Shown: positions 1 through 7,753 of the stretch, piece after piece
Layout: the number at the start of each line of letters is the position of its first letter
Position numbering within the stretch: position 1 is the first letter of the stretch
Assembly (NCBI RefSeq): GCF_002929295.1
Contig: NZ_PJIM01000001.1
Coordinates: 1,041,643 to 1,105,642, forward strand
Direction of reading: 5' to 3'
Source of the DNA: Arthrobacter sp. SX1312
Lineage (GTDB): Bacteria; Actinomycetota; Actinomycetes; Actinomycetales; Micrococcaceae
Length of the DNA: 64,000 nucleotides
Position numbers and translations under genes: made by a program
Notes under the pieces: generated by a model
The model's database searches: none
Told to the model about the DNA's origin: nothing
The model's input: only the letters and a program-made list of their open reading frames with translations

Positions 1-272
1 CCGGCCTGGTGCCATGCCTCCCTCGATGCGACCAGTGCGAAATGCCCACACCGATCCATCCGCCGATACTCCCTGGTGGAGAGCGATGCCGCGGGATCGG
101 CGGCAACAAGACCGGCAACCCGTACCGGCAGCTCCTGCGCCCATGGCTGGTCCAGGACCGCGATGCCGGACCGACCCTCGATGAGGCTGTCCCAGGTTCG
201 GGCGACCGTCTCTCCGACAGGAGTCATGGCCCCCATCCCTGTCACCACCACCCCGAGTGCATTCGCGACCAT
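1..272 (-). CDS. Beta-ketoacyl-ACP synthase II, N-terminal part (runs off the window)
   Basis: This is the first 90 codons of a gene that continues past the left edge. The translation opens MVANALGVVVTGMGAMTPVG and continues with WDSLIEGRSGIAVLD and MDRCGHFALVASREAW. These match the N-terminal thiolase-fold blocks of FabF-type condensing enzymes, which extend acyl-ACP chains with malonyl-ACP in fatty acid synthesis. The catalytic Cys-His-His residues lie further in and cannot be seen. The ATG at 272 follows GGAAGGAC, a good ribosome binding site. No acpP or fabH lies upstream, so this may be a stand-alone paralogue rather than the housekeeping fabF; that is inference. Confidence 0.85.
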   Translation of the reverse strand, partial: MVANALGVVVTGMGAMTPVGETVARTWDSLIEGRSGIAVLDQPWAQELPVRVAGLVAADPAASLSTREYRRMDRCGHFALVASREAWHQA

Positions 273-513
273 CAATCCGTCCTTCCACTGTTCCGATAGA
301 GGTGTCCCGCTCGCCCGCGACACTGCCCGTCAGCGGCTGGGACTCATCCCAGTACCTCACGAATACTTCCGCAATCCCATTGAACAGCCGCCTGAGGAAC
401 AGGATGCGTATCGGAGCTGGAGCGGTTCGTGGTGGGCGAATCCGATGAGGCCGTCCTTGGAGCAGTTGACCGAGCACCTGACTGGGCACCCGATGCATTT
501 GTCGCCGCACTCC
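273..513. other. Intergenic region between divergent genes, nothing recognised
   Basis: About 240 bases between the fabF-like gene and the ZIP promoter. I see no convincing open frame, RNA or operator apart from the short palindrome TGGGACTCATCCCA. Confidence 0.4.
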
Positions 514-541
514 TTCACCCCGTGGCACGGATTCCTATACT
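514..541 (+). promoter_or_regulatory. Promoter of the ZIP transporter gene, apparently leaderless
   Basis: TTCACC (514-519), 16 bases, then TATACT (536-541). The last T lies 7 nt before the first base of the ATG at 548, so transcription should start at the start codon itself. No Shine-Dalgarno sequence precedes the ATG. Confidence 0.6.
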
Positions 542-547
542 GGGCCC

Positions 548-1339
548 ATGATGATGTCGCTGATGTTCGGTGTGGTGGCTTCCAGTGCGCTGATCATCGG
601 AGCAGTGATCGGGGTCCGGTTCGATCTGCCCAAACGGGTGCTGGCGATCCTTCTGTCCTTCGCGGCGGGGTCTCTCATCACCGCGCTGGCGTTCGAGCTG
701 TTCGAGGACGCCTTCGAACAGGGCGGGATCTGGCGGGCAGCGCTTGGCCTGCTCGCGGGCGCCCTGGTCTTCACCGTTCTCAGCGCACTCCTCGACCGGT
801 GGGCCCAGGCCGGTCCCGAACCGGAGGCCGCAGACGACTATCAGGGCAGCGCCAAACTGGACACCGACGCCGCGGCGACTGGGGAGACATCCTCCAAGGC
901 ATCGACGCGCGGCGCAGCAGGTCTCGCTCTTCTGGCCGCTGTCACACTCGATGGCGTGCCCGAGAATGTGGCGCTGGGCGTCGCCCTCGGCGGAGGAACC
1001 GGCGGACTGGCCCTGCTGGCCGCGATCTTCGTGTCCAACCTCCCCGAAGCTCTCGTAGGAGCATCATCCATGCGCGCCCAGGGCAGGTCCACGGGACGCA
1101 TCCTCGGACTGTGGGGCGCCTGCGCGGTGTTGCTGGTCCTGGCCGTCGTGATCGGCGCCGGCCCCCTGTCCGGGGCAGACCCGGAAGCCATTTCCCTGCC
1201 CCTGGCCTTCGCCGCCGGCGCTGTGATCGCATCCCTGGCCGACACCCTCATGCCCGAAGCCTACGAGCACGGCGGACCCGCAGTTGCCATGAGCACCGCC
1301 GCCGGCTTCGTCCTCTCCTTCGTCCTCTCCCTCATCTGA
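548..1339 (+). CDS. ZIP-family divalent metal transporter
   Basis: A 263-residue integral membrane protein with about eight hydrophobic segments and a polar, acidic cytoplasmic loop in the middle (around residues 80-120). Transmembrane segment 4 carries DGVPENVALG near residue 135 and segment 5 carries SNLPEALVGA near residue 165, the paired P-E motifs that form the metal site in ZIP transporters. The first His of the classical HNxPEG motif is Asp here, as in several prokaryotic ZIP branches. The substrate is probably zinc or a similar divalent cation; the sequence does not fix which. Three ATG codons lie in a row (548, 551, 554); 548 is preferred because the promoter places the RNA start there. 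Confidence 0.85.
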   Translation: MMMSLMFGVVASSALIIGAVIGVRFDLPKRVLAILLSFAAGSLITALAFELFEDAFEQGGIWRAALGLLAGALVFTVLSALLDRWAQAGPEPEAADDYQGSAKLDTDAAATGETSSKASTRGAAGLALLAAVTLDGVPENVALGVALGGGTGGLALLAAIFVSNLPEALVGASSMRAQGRSTGRILGLWGACAVLLVLAVVIGAGPLSGADPEAISLPLAFAAGAVIASLADTLMPEAYEHGGPAVAMSTAAGFVLSFVLSLI

Positions 1340-1500
1340 CCGCCGGCAGAGATCGCTCGAGATCGACTCCCGCAACGGCGCAGACCATCCCTCTCGGCAA
1401 TCGGTGCAGCACCACTCCGCGTTCGACGTCGCCGCCCTCCTGGCGAGTGGCTTCGTCCTGACGGCCGGCGTCGTGTCACAGGGGCCCGACCACCCGGTCA

Positions 1501-1564
1501 TGTAAAAGATCCTTGACACATCCCCGAGGCAGGCATAGCTTGTGCGTGTCAATAATGTTTTACA
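1501..1564. promoter_or_regulatory. Large inverted repeat and promoter of the membrane protein/XRE/oxidoreductase operon
   Basis: Left arm 1501-1518 reads TGTAAAA-N5-TTGACA. Right arm 1547-1564 reads TGTCAA-N5-TTTTACA. The arms are inverted copies (15 of 18 positions) separated by 28 bases. The TTGACA of the left arm is also the -35 box, with TAGCTT (1536-1541) 17 bases downstream as the -10. The right arm covers the expected RNA start and leader. This is the layout of an operator for a dimeric or tetrameric repressor, presumably the XRE protein encoded in the operon. Confidence 0.7.
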
Positions 1565-1575
1565 AGGGAGTGGCC

Positions 1576-2010
1576 TTGTCAGCGCAGGAGAAGAACGCGT
1601 GGATTCTCGGAATGGTCGCGGTGCTCGGGTACGCGGTCTACCTCCGCCTGCTGCTCGGCAGCGGCTTCGGCGCACTGACGGAGCGCCCTTACGCGCCGAT
1701 CATGCTCTGGACCATCGTGGGCGGGATCGTCGCCGGCATCGTGATCAACATCCTTGTCGGCATCGTCTCCGGTATGTTCCGACGGGATGCCGGGCGCGTC
1801 GACCAGCGGGACCGGCAGATCGCGCGATTCGGTGACCAGGTCGGCCAGTCGTTCGTCATCCTCGGCGCTGTCTCGGCGCTGTTGCTCGCGATGCTCGAGG
1901 CGGACTCCTTCTGGATCGCGAACGTCATCTACCTGGGGTTCGTGCTGTCCGCGGTCCTCGGATCGATCACCAAGGTCGTCGGCTACCGGCGGGGGCTGCC
2001 GGAATGGTGA
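1576..2010 (+). CDS. Four-helix membrane protein, partner of the downstream XRE regulator
   Basis: A 144-residue protein with four predicted membrane helices, near residues 10-28, 40-65, 90-110 and 113-132. A charged cytoplasmic loop (RRDAGRVDQRDRQIARFGDQ) lies between helices 2 and 3. I chose the TTG start at 1576 because AAGGGAG lies 5 nt upstream; in-frame ATG (1555) and GTG (1570) codons overlap the operator or that ribosome binding site. The stop overlaps the next gene by 7 nt. Small membrane proteins of this type (DUF2178-like) often sit next to compact XRE regulators in Gram-positive bacteria and archaea. A role in sensing or in modulating the regulator is inference. Confidence 0.7.
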   Translation: MSAQEKNAWILGMVAVLGYAVYLRLLLGSGFGALTERPYAPIMLWTIVGGIVAGIVINILVGIVSGMFRRDAGRVDQRDRQIARFGDQVGQSFVILGAVSALLLAMLEADSFWIANVIYLGFVLSAVLGSITKVVGYRRGLPEW

Positions 2011-2240
2011 AGCCCACCCGCGTCCGCAACAGGATCCGCGCCCTGCGCGCCACGCACGGCGAGATGACCCAGGCCGAGCTCGCAGACCGGATCGGCGTCA
2101 CCCGCCAGACCGTGATCGCCATCGAGCAGGGCCGCTACTCCCCCACACTCGAGCTCGCGTTCCAGATCGCGCGAGTCTTCGGCGTCGGACTCGACGCCGT
2201 CTTCCAGTACCCGGACACCGACGAAGGAGCATCCACATGA
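2004..2240 (+). CDS. Compact XRE-family transcriptional regulator
   Basis: A 78-residue protein that is almost entirely one Cro/CI helix-turn-helix domain. The segment from MTQAELADRIGV through TRQTVIAIEQGRYSPTLEL to FQIARVFG matches the five-helix fold, with recognition helix around residues 35-45. It resembles the short YozG/YgzD-type regulators. It overlaps the membrane protein upstream, and its stop overlaps the ATG downstream, so all three genes are translationally coupled. It is the obvious candidate to bind the 64-bp inverted repeat at the head of the operon and autoregulate. An alternative GTG start at 2007 would remove one residue. Confidence 0.88.
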   Translation: MVKPTRVRNRIRALRATHGEMTQAELADRIGVTRQTVIAIEQGRYSPTLELAFQIARVFGVGLDAVFQYPDTDEGAST

Positions 2241-3208
2241 GGGCGATCGTGCAGGACGAATACGGAGACGCGGACGTGCTGCGCCTCGAGGAGGTCGAGC
2301 GGCCGGAGCCCGGGCGCCACCAGGTCCTCATCCGCGTCCGCGCGGCGGGCGTCGATCCCAGTGTGTGGCACATCATGGCGGGCCGGCCCATCGGCGTGCG
2401 ACCTGCCTTCGGCGTCCGCAGGCCGCGGCAGCGCACCCGCGGGGCGGATGTCGCGGGCATCGTCGAAGCGGTGGGCCCCGAGGTCACTCGGTTCGCCCCG
2501 GGCGACGAGGTCTTCGGCGTCGCATCCGGCAGCTTCGCCGACTTCGCGCTCGCCTCGTCGGAGAAAGGGCTGGCGCCCAAGCCTGCAGGGTTGAGCTTCG
2601 CCGAGGCGGCGGTCCTCCCGATCTCCGGCTGCACCGCGCTCCAGGGTCTCCGCAGGGGTGGCGTGGCAGCGGGCACGCGCGTGCTCGTGCTCGGCGCTTC
2701 GGGTGGCGTCGGATCATTCGCGGCACAGTTGGCGAAGGCGTCCGGCGCCCACGTCACGGGAGTAGCGAGCACAGGCAAGCTCGACTTCGTCCGCGGCCTC
2801 GGCGCTGACGAGGTGCTGGACTACACCCGGCAGGACCCGGTGGACGGCACACGCCGCTTCGACCTCATCCTCGACACCGGCGGCAACCGCCCGCTGCGGA
2901 AGCTGCGGCGGGCCCTCGCCCCCGATGGAACGCTCGTCCTCGTCGGCGGGGAGGGCGGCCGTGGACTGCTGGGCGGCTTCGAGCGGGCCATGGTCGGCGC
3001 ACCGGCCCTGTCGCTCGTCACCCGTCAGAAACTCCGGGGTCTCATGGCCGTCACAAGCCGCGACGATCTCGCCGCCCTCACGGGGTTCGTCGAGGCGGGC
3101 CGGCTGCGCGCGCCACTCGAGCGTACCTTTCCCCTGGAAGAGGCTCCGGACGCCATCCGCTACCTGCACGCCGGGAAGGTCCGCGGCAAGGTCGCCATCA
3201 CACTCTGA
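2237..3208 (+). CDS. NAD(P)H:quinone oxidoreductase-like MDR protein
   Basis: A 323-residue medium-chain dehydrogenase/reductase. It has an N-terminal GroES-like fold (residues 1-120) and a Rossmann domain with the nucleotide-binding stretch VLGASGGVGSFAAQLAK near residue 150. The structural and catalytic zinc ligands of alcohol dehydrogenases are absent, so it belongs with the zinc-independent quinone oxidoreductases that reduce quinones or enones with NADPH. The ATG at 2237 overlaps the stop of the XRE gene, with GAAGGAG 8 nt upstream. Co-transcription with a membrane protein and a repressor suggests an inducible response to a toxic compound; the inducer is unknown. Confidence 0.85.
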   Translation: MRAIVQDEYGDADVLRLEEVERPEPGRHQVLIRVRAAGVDPSVWHIMAGRPIGVRPAFGVRRPRQRTRGADVAGIVEAVGPEVTRFAPGDEVFGVASGSFADFALASSEKGLAPKPAGLSFAEAAVLPISGCTALQGLRRGGVAAGTRVLVLGASGGVGSFAAQLAKASGAHVTGVASTGKLDFVRGLGADEVLDYTRQDPVDGTRRFDLILDTGGNRPLRKLRRALAPDGTLVLVGGEGGRGLLGGFERAMVGAPALSLVTRQKLRGLMAVTSRDDLAALTGFVEAGRLRAPLERTFPLEEAPDAIRYLHAGKVRGKVAITL

Positions 3209-3366
3209 CCGCTGGCGCGGATCACCGTGGGGCGCCCCGGTCGCGGGCGGACACTTCCGCGGACCCGAGTGCCCGGCGCTCCGCTCCCCGCGCCGGCGTT
3301 TTCCCCACACAAGCGCCACCTGCTAAGCTCGATGAGTCCCTAACGGGTACGGGAGTTCCCGTATCT

Positions 3367-3439
3367 GCCTTCGTAGCTCAGGGGATAGAGCGTCTGCCTC
3401 CGGAGCAGAAGGTCGTAGGTTCGAATCCTATCGAGGGCA
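3367..3439 (+). tRNA. tRNA-Arg (anticodon CCG)
   Basis: A 73-nt tRNA. The acceptor stem GCCTTCG pairs with CGAGGGC (one T-G pair). The D arm holds AGCTCAGGGGATAGAGC, the anticodon stem TCTGC/GCAGA closes a CTCCGGA loop, and the T loop is TTCGAAT. The anticodon CCG reads the arginine codon CGG, which is common in this GC-rich genome. CCA is not encoded. A 16-bp palindrome (TACGGGA-gt-TCCCGTA, 3348-3363) ends 3 nt before the mature 5' end. Confidence 0.96.
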
Positions 3440-3444
3440 CATCC

Positions 3445-3482
3445 ACCGCCGTCGGCCATCAGGCCGGCGGCGGTCCTGTTTT
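3445..3482 (+). terminator. Intrinsic terminator of the tRNA-Arg gene
   Basis: A 13-bp stem (3445-3457 with 3462-3474, one T-G pair) with loop ATCA, followed by TCCTGTTTT. It begins 5 nt after the tRNA. Confidence 0.9.
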
Positions 3483-3497
3483 GGTAGGCTCCACAGG

Positions 3498-4274
3498 ATG
3501 CGGGCCTCGGGGTGCGCACGGGCACCGACCGGCGGGGGGATCGTGGGGACAGCAGCCGGACCGCCGCGCGCCTCCGCCGCCCTGACCCTGGTCGTCCTGG
3601 TCCTCGTCGTCCTCGCCGCAGCCTTCGTCGGCGACTTCTCCGCCGATCCCGTGATGGACCCGGCGGTCAGCTCCCCCCGACAGCCGGAGTCCCCCGCCCC
3701 GACCGTGACGGTCACGGCCTCCTCCCTGCCCGACGGCGAGCGCATCGTCGTCGACGGAGGCCCCCTGGCGGCGGTCACGCTTGTCCTCCTCATGCTCGCG
3801 CTGGCCCTCCTGACGCGGTTCCTGCTGCGCTTCCGCGGCCGGCACGGACCCGGCGGGGCTCCCCTGGAGCAGGCCGATCTCGACCACGCCGGCACCGTCG
3901 CCCTCGCATCGGTGACGCTGCCGGCGTGGGCGGCGACGTCGCATGCCGCGCTGGTGAGCGGCGGCGCCACCTCGGACACGATCATCCGGTGCTGGCTCGA
4001 CCTCGAGCGCATGTGCGCGGAGGCGGGCGCCGGCCGCACGCCCTCGCAGACGACGTCGGACTTCGCCTCCGCCCTGGCGGCCACCCTCGATGTCCCTCCC
4101 CTGCCGCTGACCACCCTCAACCACCTGTACCAGCGCGCCCGCTTCGGGCAGGCAGGCCGGAGTCGCTCCACCGATCCCCTGGGTCCCGCCGATCGGGACA
4201 CGGCGGTGGCGAGCGTGGACGAGCTGACGCGGTCCCTGGCCGCACGCGCCCGGCACCCGGGGGTCCGGCCGTGA
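3498..4274 (+). CDS. DUF4129 membrane protein, first gene of the MoxR operon
   Basis: A 258-residue protein with two membrane helices, near residues 30-50 and 90-112, flanking an extracytoplasmic proline-rich segment. The cytoplasmic C-terminal domain contains AGRTPSQTTSDFASALAA and LNHLYQRARFG, the conserved pattern of DUF4129. In other bacteria DUF4129 proteins occur beside MoxR and DUF58 genes, and sometimes fused to transglutaminase domains. A TAGGCT box (3485-3490) ends 8 nt before the ATG, which points to a leaderless mRNA. An in-frame GTG at 3543 behind GGGGGGA is the alternative start. The stop overlaps the next gene as GTGA. Confidence 0.78.
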   Translation: MRASGCARAPTGGGIVGTAAGPPRASAALTLVVLVLVVLAAAFVGDFSADPVMDPAVSSPRQPESPAPTVTVTASSLPDGERIVVDGGPLAAVTLVLLMLALALLTRFLLRFRGRHGPGGAPLEQADLDHAGTVALASVTLPAWAATSHAALVSGGATSDTIIRCWLDLERMCAEAGAGRTPSQTTSDFASALAATLDVPPLPLTTLNHLYQRARFGQAGRSRSTDPLGPADRDTAVASVDELTRSLAARARHPGVRP

Positions 4275-4735
4275 AGCGGTCCGCATGGGCCGTCACGGTC
4301 GTGCTCGTCGGCCTCGCGCTCGTCGCCGTCTGGTTCTTCGGGCTCGATGCCCGCCACGGCGTCGTCCTCGTCGGCGCAGCAGGCGCTGCGGGCATCGCGA
4401 ACGGTGTCCTCGAGGCCGTCGATGTCCCGCGGATCGTCCTGGCGCGTCCGCCCGAGCCGGAGCGCGGCCTCGCGGACGTTCAGTCGCTCGAGTTCTCCCT
4501 CGCGTCGACGGACCCCGGGATGCGCGCGGTCCTCGAGGTGCACGGCCTTGCCCGCTCCGTGGCGGCGGCTCGGCCCGGCACGCCCCGCAGTGAAGGGCTC
4601 GATGCCTTCCTCGCTGAGGTCCGGCCCCCCGCGCTGACCCACCGCGAGCTCCGGGAGCTCGGCGCGGAACTGGAGCGCATCGTCCTCGCCCCGCAGACCG
4701 ATCCGACGCCGATCCATCGCCAGGAGGCCCCATGA
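4271..4735 (+). CDS. Small membrane protein of the MoxR operon, unknown function
   Basis: A 154-residue protein with two closely spaced hydrophobic segments at the N-terminus (residues 6-24 and 30-50). A soluble, largely helical C-terminal part of about 100 residues follows, rich in Arg, Glu and Leu. I do not recognise a domain. The GTG start overlaps the DUF4129 stop and its own stop overlaps the moxR ATG, so it is tightly coupled to both. Its position suggests it belongs to the same membrane complex. Confidence 0.7.
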   Translation: MKRSAWAVTVVLVGLALVAVWFFGLDARHGVVLVGAAGAAGIANGVLEAVDVPRIVLARPPEPERGLADVQSLEFSLASTDPGMRAVLEVHGLARSVAAARPGTPRSEGLDAFLAEVRPPALTHRELRELGAELERIVLAPQTDPTPIHRQEAP

Positions 4736-5772
4736 CCGAGCCGAGCTCCTCCCCGCCGAGCGCCGCCGCGGACCCCGGCGCGGTCCTGACCGGCCCTGCC
4801 GACACACCGGGCGCGGATCGGCTCGATGCCGCTCGCATGGGCCGCGAGGTCCTCGCCCGCGCGGGGACGGTCGTCGTCGGCGCCGAGGGCGCCCTGCGCC
4901 TGGCCCTCGCGGCCGTGCTCGCGGGTGGCCACGTCCTGTTCGAGGACCTGCCCGGCCTCGGGAAGACCCTTGCGGCCAAGACCCTCGCCCAGGCGTTGGG
5001 GCTCGACTTCCGGCGCCTGCAGTTCACGCCGGACCTCCTGCCCTCGGACGTGACCGGCTCGTCCATCTTCAACCCGGCCACCCGGGAGTTCGAGTTCAAG
5101 CCCGGCCCCATCTTCGCGGGCCTCTTCCTCGCCGACGAGATCAACAGGACGTCCCCGAAGACCCAGTCCGCGCTCCTCGAGGCCATGGCGGAGGCGCAGG
5201 TGTCCGCCGAAGGCACCACCCTGCCGCTCCGGCGCCCCTTCCACGTGTTCGCCACCTCCAACCCCATCGAGTTCGAGGGCACCTACCCGCTGCCCGAGGC
5301 GCAGCTGGACCGCTTCCTGGTCCGCCTGCGCTTCGGCTACCCCGGCCCCGGCGGCGAGCAGGACATCATCACGCGACGCATCGCGCGGCGGCAGGACGAG
5401 ACGCGGGTGGCGAGCGTGACCACGGCCGAGGGACTGTTGCGCCTGCAGGCCGCCGTCGAATCCGTGGGCGTGGACGACGACGTCATCGACTACGCGGTCC
5501 GGCTCACCGCCGCGACGCGGAACCATCCGGCGGTCGAGGTGGGCGCATCCCCCCGCGGGTCGCAGGGACTGGTCCTGCTCGGCCGCGCGCTCGCGGTCCT
5601 CGACGGCCGCACCTTCGTGCTGCCGGAGGACGTGAAGGAGGGCGCAGCGGCCGTCCTCGCGCACCGGCTGACGCTGACGCCGTCGGCCTGGGCGCAGGGC
5701 GTGGCGACGGAGAAGGTGGTGCGGGACGTGCTGGCCGAGGTGCCCACCCCGCCGACCGTGCCCCGTGGCTAG
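4732..5772 (+). CDS. MoxR-type AAA+ ATPase
   Basis: A 346-residue MoxR ATPase. Walker A (GLGKTLAAKTLA) lies near residue 78, Walker B is LADEINRTSPKTQSAL near residue 133, and ATSNPIEFEGTYPLPEAQLDRF is the sensor/arginine-finger region. The C-terminal lid domain (residues 230-340) includes VGASPRGSQGLVLLGRALA. MoxR proteins act as chaperones that help insert cofactors or assemble partner proteins, often together with DUF58 or VWA proteins. The ATG overlaps the upstream stop, with GGAGG 4 nt before it. The end overlaps the DUF58 gene by 8 nt. Confidence 0.95.
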   Translation: MTEPSSSPPSAAADPGAVLTGPADTPGADRLDAARMGREVLARAGTVVVGAEGALRLALAAVLAGGHVLFEDLPGLGKTLAAKTLAQALGLDFRRLQFTPDLLPSDVTGSSIFNPATREFEFKPGPIFAGLFLADEINRTSPKTQSALLEAMAEAQVSAEGTTLPLRRPFHVFATSNPIEFEGTYPLPEAQLDRFLVRLRFGYPGPGGEQDIITRRIARRQDETRVASVTTAEGLLRLQAAVESVGVDDDVIDYAVRLTAATRNHPAVEVGASPRGSQGLVLLGRALAVLDGRTFVLPEDVKEGAAAVLAHRLTLTPSAWAQGVATEKVVRDVLAEVPTPPTVPRG

Positions 5773-7150
5773 GGCCGCCGCCGTCCGGTCCCCCGTCTGG
5801 GCTCTCGCCGTCATCATCACGCTCGTCTGCGTGGTGGCGGGCCTGGTCTCCGGCCGCCCGGACACCGTGGCACTCGCGGCACCGCTCGCCTTCCTCGCGC
5901 TCGCTGGGCGCGCGGGGCCGCAACCCGGGAGCGCGTGCGAGGTGCGCATCACCGCGGACCGGCGGACCGAGACCCGGGGCCCGCGCCTGCGCCTGCTGCT
6001 GGCCCCGAGGGACGACGGCGGCACCCCGGACCCGGGACGCCTGGTCGTCACCACCCTGGCTGCCCCGGGGTACCCTCCGGACGCCGTCGTCCTGCTGGCC
6101 GGAGAGGAGTGCCCCCTGCTGGTGGACGCGCCGCCCTCCGGGGAGCGGGACGTCCTCGCCTACGGCGCCGCGAGTTTCGGTGCCGACCTCGCCCGGCCGT
6201 CCGCGTTCGTGGCCGCGCCACCGGTGCGCGTGGGCATCCTGCCGCCGATCGGCGCGACCCTCGCGCGCCCTGTCTCCCGACGGCTGGTGGGCCTCGCCGG
6301 CACGCATCGCTCGGGACGCCCGGGCGACGGCGGCGAGCTGCGGTCCGTCGCTCCCCTGCAACCCGGAGACCAGCTGCGGAGGATCGACTGGCGTGCCACG
6401 GCCCGCCGGTCGGCCGACCAGGACCGGCTCATGGTGCGGCGCACCTTCGCGGACGCGGAGGCCTCGGTCCTCCTCGTCGTCGACCAGGCGCACGATCTGC
6501 CGTCCTCGACCGCCGACTGGTTCGCTGCGGCTCCTCCACGCCTGGCGGCCGGATCGCTGCACGTGGCACGGACGGCCGCCACGACGGTCGCGGCCTCCTA
6601 CCTCTCCGTCGGTGACCGCGTGGGCGTCGACGACCTGTCCGGCACGCGGCGCGCCCTGCGCTCGGCAGCCGGAGCACGGCATCTCGAACAGATCCGGGTC
6701 CGACTCGCCGGCACGGCGGTGGTGCCGCGGCGGCGGCGCCGGAGGGATCCCGTGCCGCCGCAGGGCGCCGTCGTCGTCGTGTTCTCCGCCTTCCTGGACA
6801 GCGAGCCGGCACGCCTGCTGCGGCTCTGGCACGCGCAGGGGCATGTGGTGGCGGGGGTCGACTGCATGCTGCCGCTCGACCGGACGGAGACGACGGCGGC
6901 GCAGGCCGAGGCGGTGCGGCTCACGCTCCTGCGGCGTCGCCTCCTGCTCGAGGACCTGCAGGGCGACGGCATCCCGGTGATCGCCGGGGCGACCGCCGAC
7001 GCGCAGCCGGCCGCACGGCTCGCTCCACAGCCCGACCGGGCGGGCGGCCTCGGTGCGCCTTTCGGGCCGGACCTCGAGACCGGATTCCGGCTGCTGGCGC
7101 ACCGGGCCGGGCGGCGTACGGGCCAGGGGTCCGCCCGGAGGACGCCATGA
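5765..7150 (+). CDS. DUF58 domain protein (MoxR partner)
   Basis: A 461-residue protein with a hydrophobic hairpin at the N-terminus (residues 10-45). The DUF58 core is near residue 204, where QLRRIDWRATARR is followed by RLMVRRTFADAEASVLLVVD. This is the characteristic R-x-I-D-W motif leading into a VWA-like strand with metal-site-like acidic residues. DUF58 proteins are usually encoded directly after moxR and are thought to be the client or adaptor of the ATPase. The GTG start sits inside the end of moxR and the gene ends in an ATGA overlap with the next. Confidence 0.88.
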   Translation: MARAAAVRSPVWALAVIITLVCVVAGLVSGRPDTVALAAPLAFLALAGRAGPQPGSACEVRITADRRTETRGPRLRLLLAPRDDGGTPDPGRLVVTTLAAPGYPPDAVVLLAGEECPLLVDAPPSGERDVLAYGAASFGADLARPSAFVAAPPVRVGILPPIGATLARPVSRRLVGLAGTHRSGRPGDGGELRSVAPLQPGDQLRRIDWRATARRSADQDRLMVRRTFADAEASVLLVVDQAHDLPSSTADWFAAAPPRLAAGSLHVARTAATTVAASYLSVGDRVGVDDLSGTRRALRSAAGARHLEQIRVRLAGTAVVPRRRRRRDPVPPQGAVVVVFSAFLDSEPARLLRLWHAQGHVVAGVDCMLPLDRTETTAAQAEAVRLTLLRRRLLLEDLQGDGIPVIAGATADAQPAARLAPQPDRAGGLGAPFGPDLETGFRLLAHRAGRRTGQGSARRTP

Positions 7151-7674
7151 CCCTGCAGCGGGGTGCCCGGACTCCGGGTTCGCCGGCCGTGCCCGACCGG
7201 CGGGGCCTCGTACCCCTGTGGGTGGTGCGCAGCGCGACCGCCCTCCTTGCCGTTCTCCTCGGCAGCATCGCCTGGAGCGGCTCCCTGTGGATCGTCCTGC
7301 CCGTCGTGGTGGCCGTGGGCGCGGCGGTGCTCCCGTCGATCGGCGTGGTGGCCCTGTCCCTGCTGCTGCTCGTCGTCGCCTACGCGGTGAACGTGCCCGC
7401 CGGGTCCCCGTGGCTCCTCGTGGTCGTCGCCGGGCTGCACGCCGTCTTCATCCTCTACCTCCTGCTCCTGCACCTGCCCCTGCGGGGATGGGTCAGCGTC
7501 GCGGCGCTCCGTCGGCTCGCCGTGTCCTTCCTCCGGATCCAGGCCGTGGCGCAGCCGGTGGCCGTCCTCGCCCTCCTGCTGGGCGATGCCGGATCCAGCC
7601 TGCCCGCGGTGCTGGCCGGTGTGGCGGCCCTGATCGCGTGGGCGGGATGGCTCATCCGGCGCCCGGGCCCCTGA
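7147..7674 (+). CDS. Multi-helix membrane protein closing the MoxR operon
   Basis: A 175-residue protein with a basic N-terminus and four or five hydrophobic segments (about residues 27-45, 48-68, 70-85, 92-112 and 138-170). No enzymatic motif is visible. Its ATG overlaps the DUF58 stop, so it is the fifth coupled gene of the operon. It is probably the membrane anchor or a structural partner of the MoxR/DUF58 complex. That role is inferred from position only. Confidence 0.7.
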   Translation: MTLQRGARTPGSPAVPDRRGLVPLWVVRSATALLAVLLGSIAWSGSLWIVLPVVVAVGAAVLPSIGVVALSLLLLVVAYAVNVPAGSPWLLVVVAGLHAVFILYLLLLHLPLRGWVSVAALRRLAVSFLRIQAVAQPVAVLALLLGDAGSSLPAVLAGVAALIAWAGWLIRRPGP

Positions 7675-7741
7675 CACGCACCACGGCGGACCATCCGGGG
7701 AAGAGACCTGAATCAGGACAGCTCCCGTCCGCTTTCCGCCG

Positions 7742-7747
7742 TACCGT
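7742..7747 (+). promoter_or_regulatory. -10 box of the WYL regulator gene (leaderless start)
   Basis: TACCGT ends 7 nt before the ATG at 7754, and no ribosome binding site lies between. No clear -35 box is visible. Confidence 0.45.
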
Positions 7748-7753
7748 TGACCC

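Noticed and set aside
1555-1575. ATG (1555) or GTG (1570) as the start of the membrane protein in the XRE operon.
   Set aside because: The ATG lies inside the right arm of the operator without a ribosome binding site, and the GTG overlaps the AAGGGAG that correctly serves the TTG at 1576.
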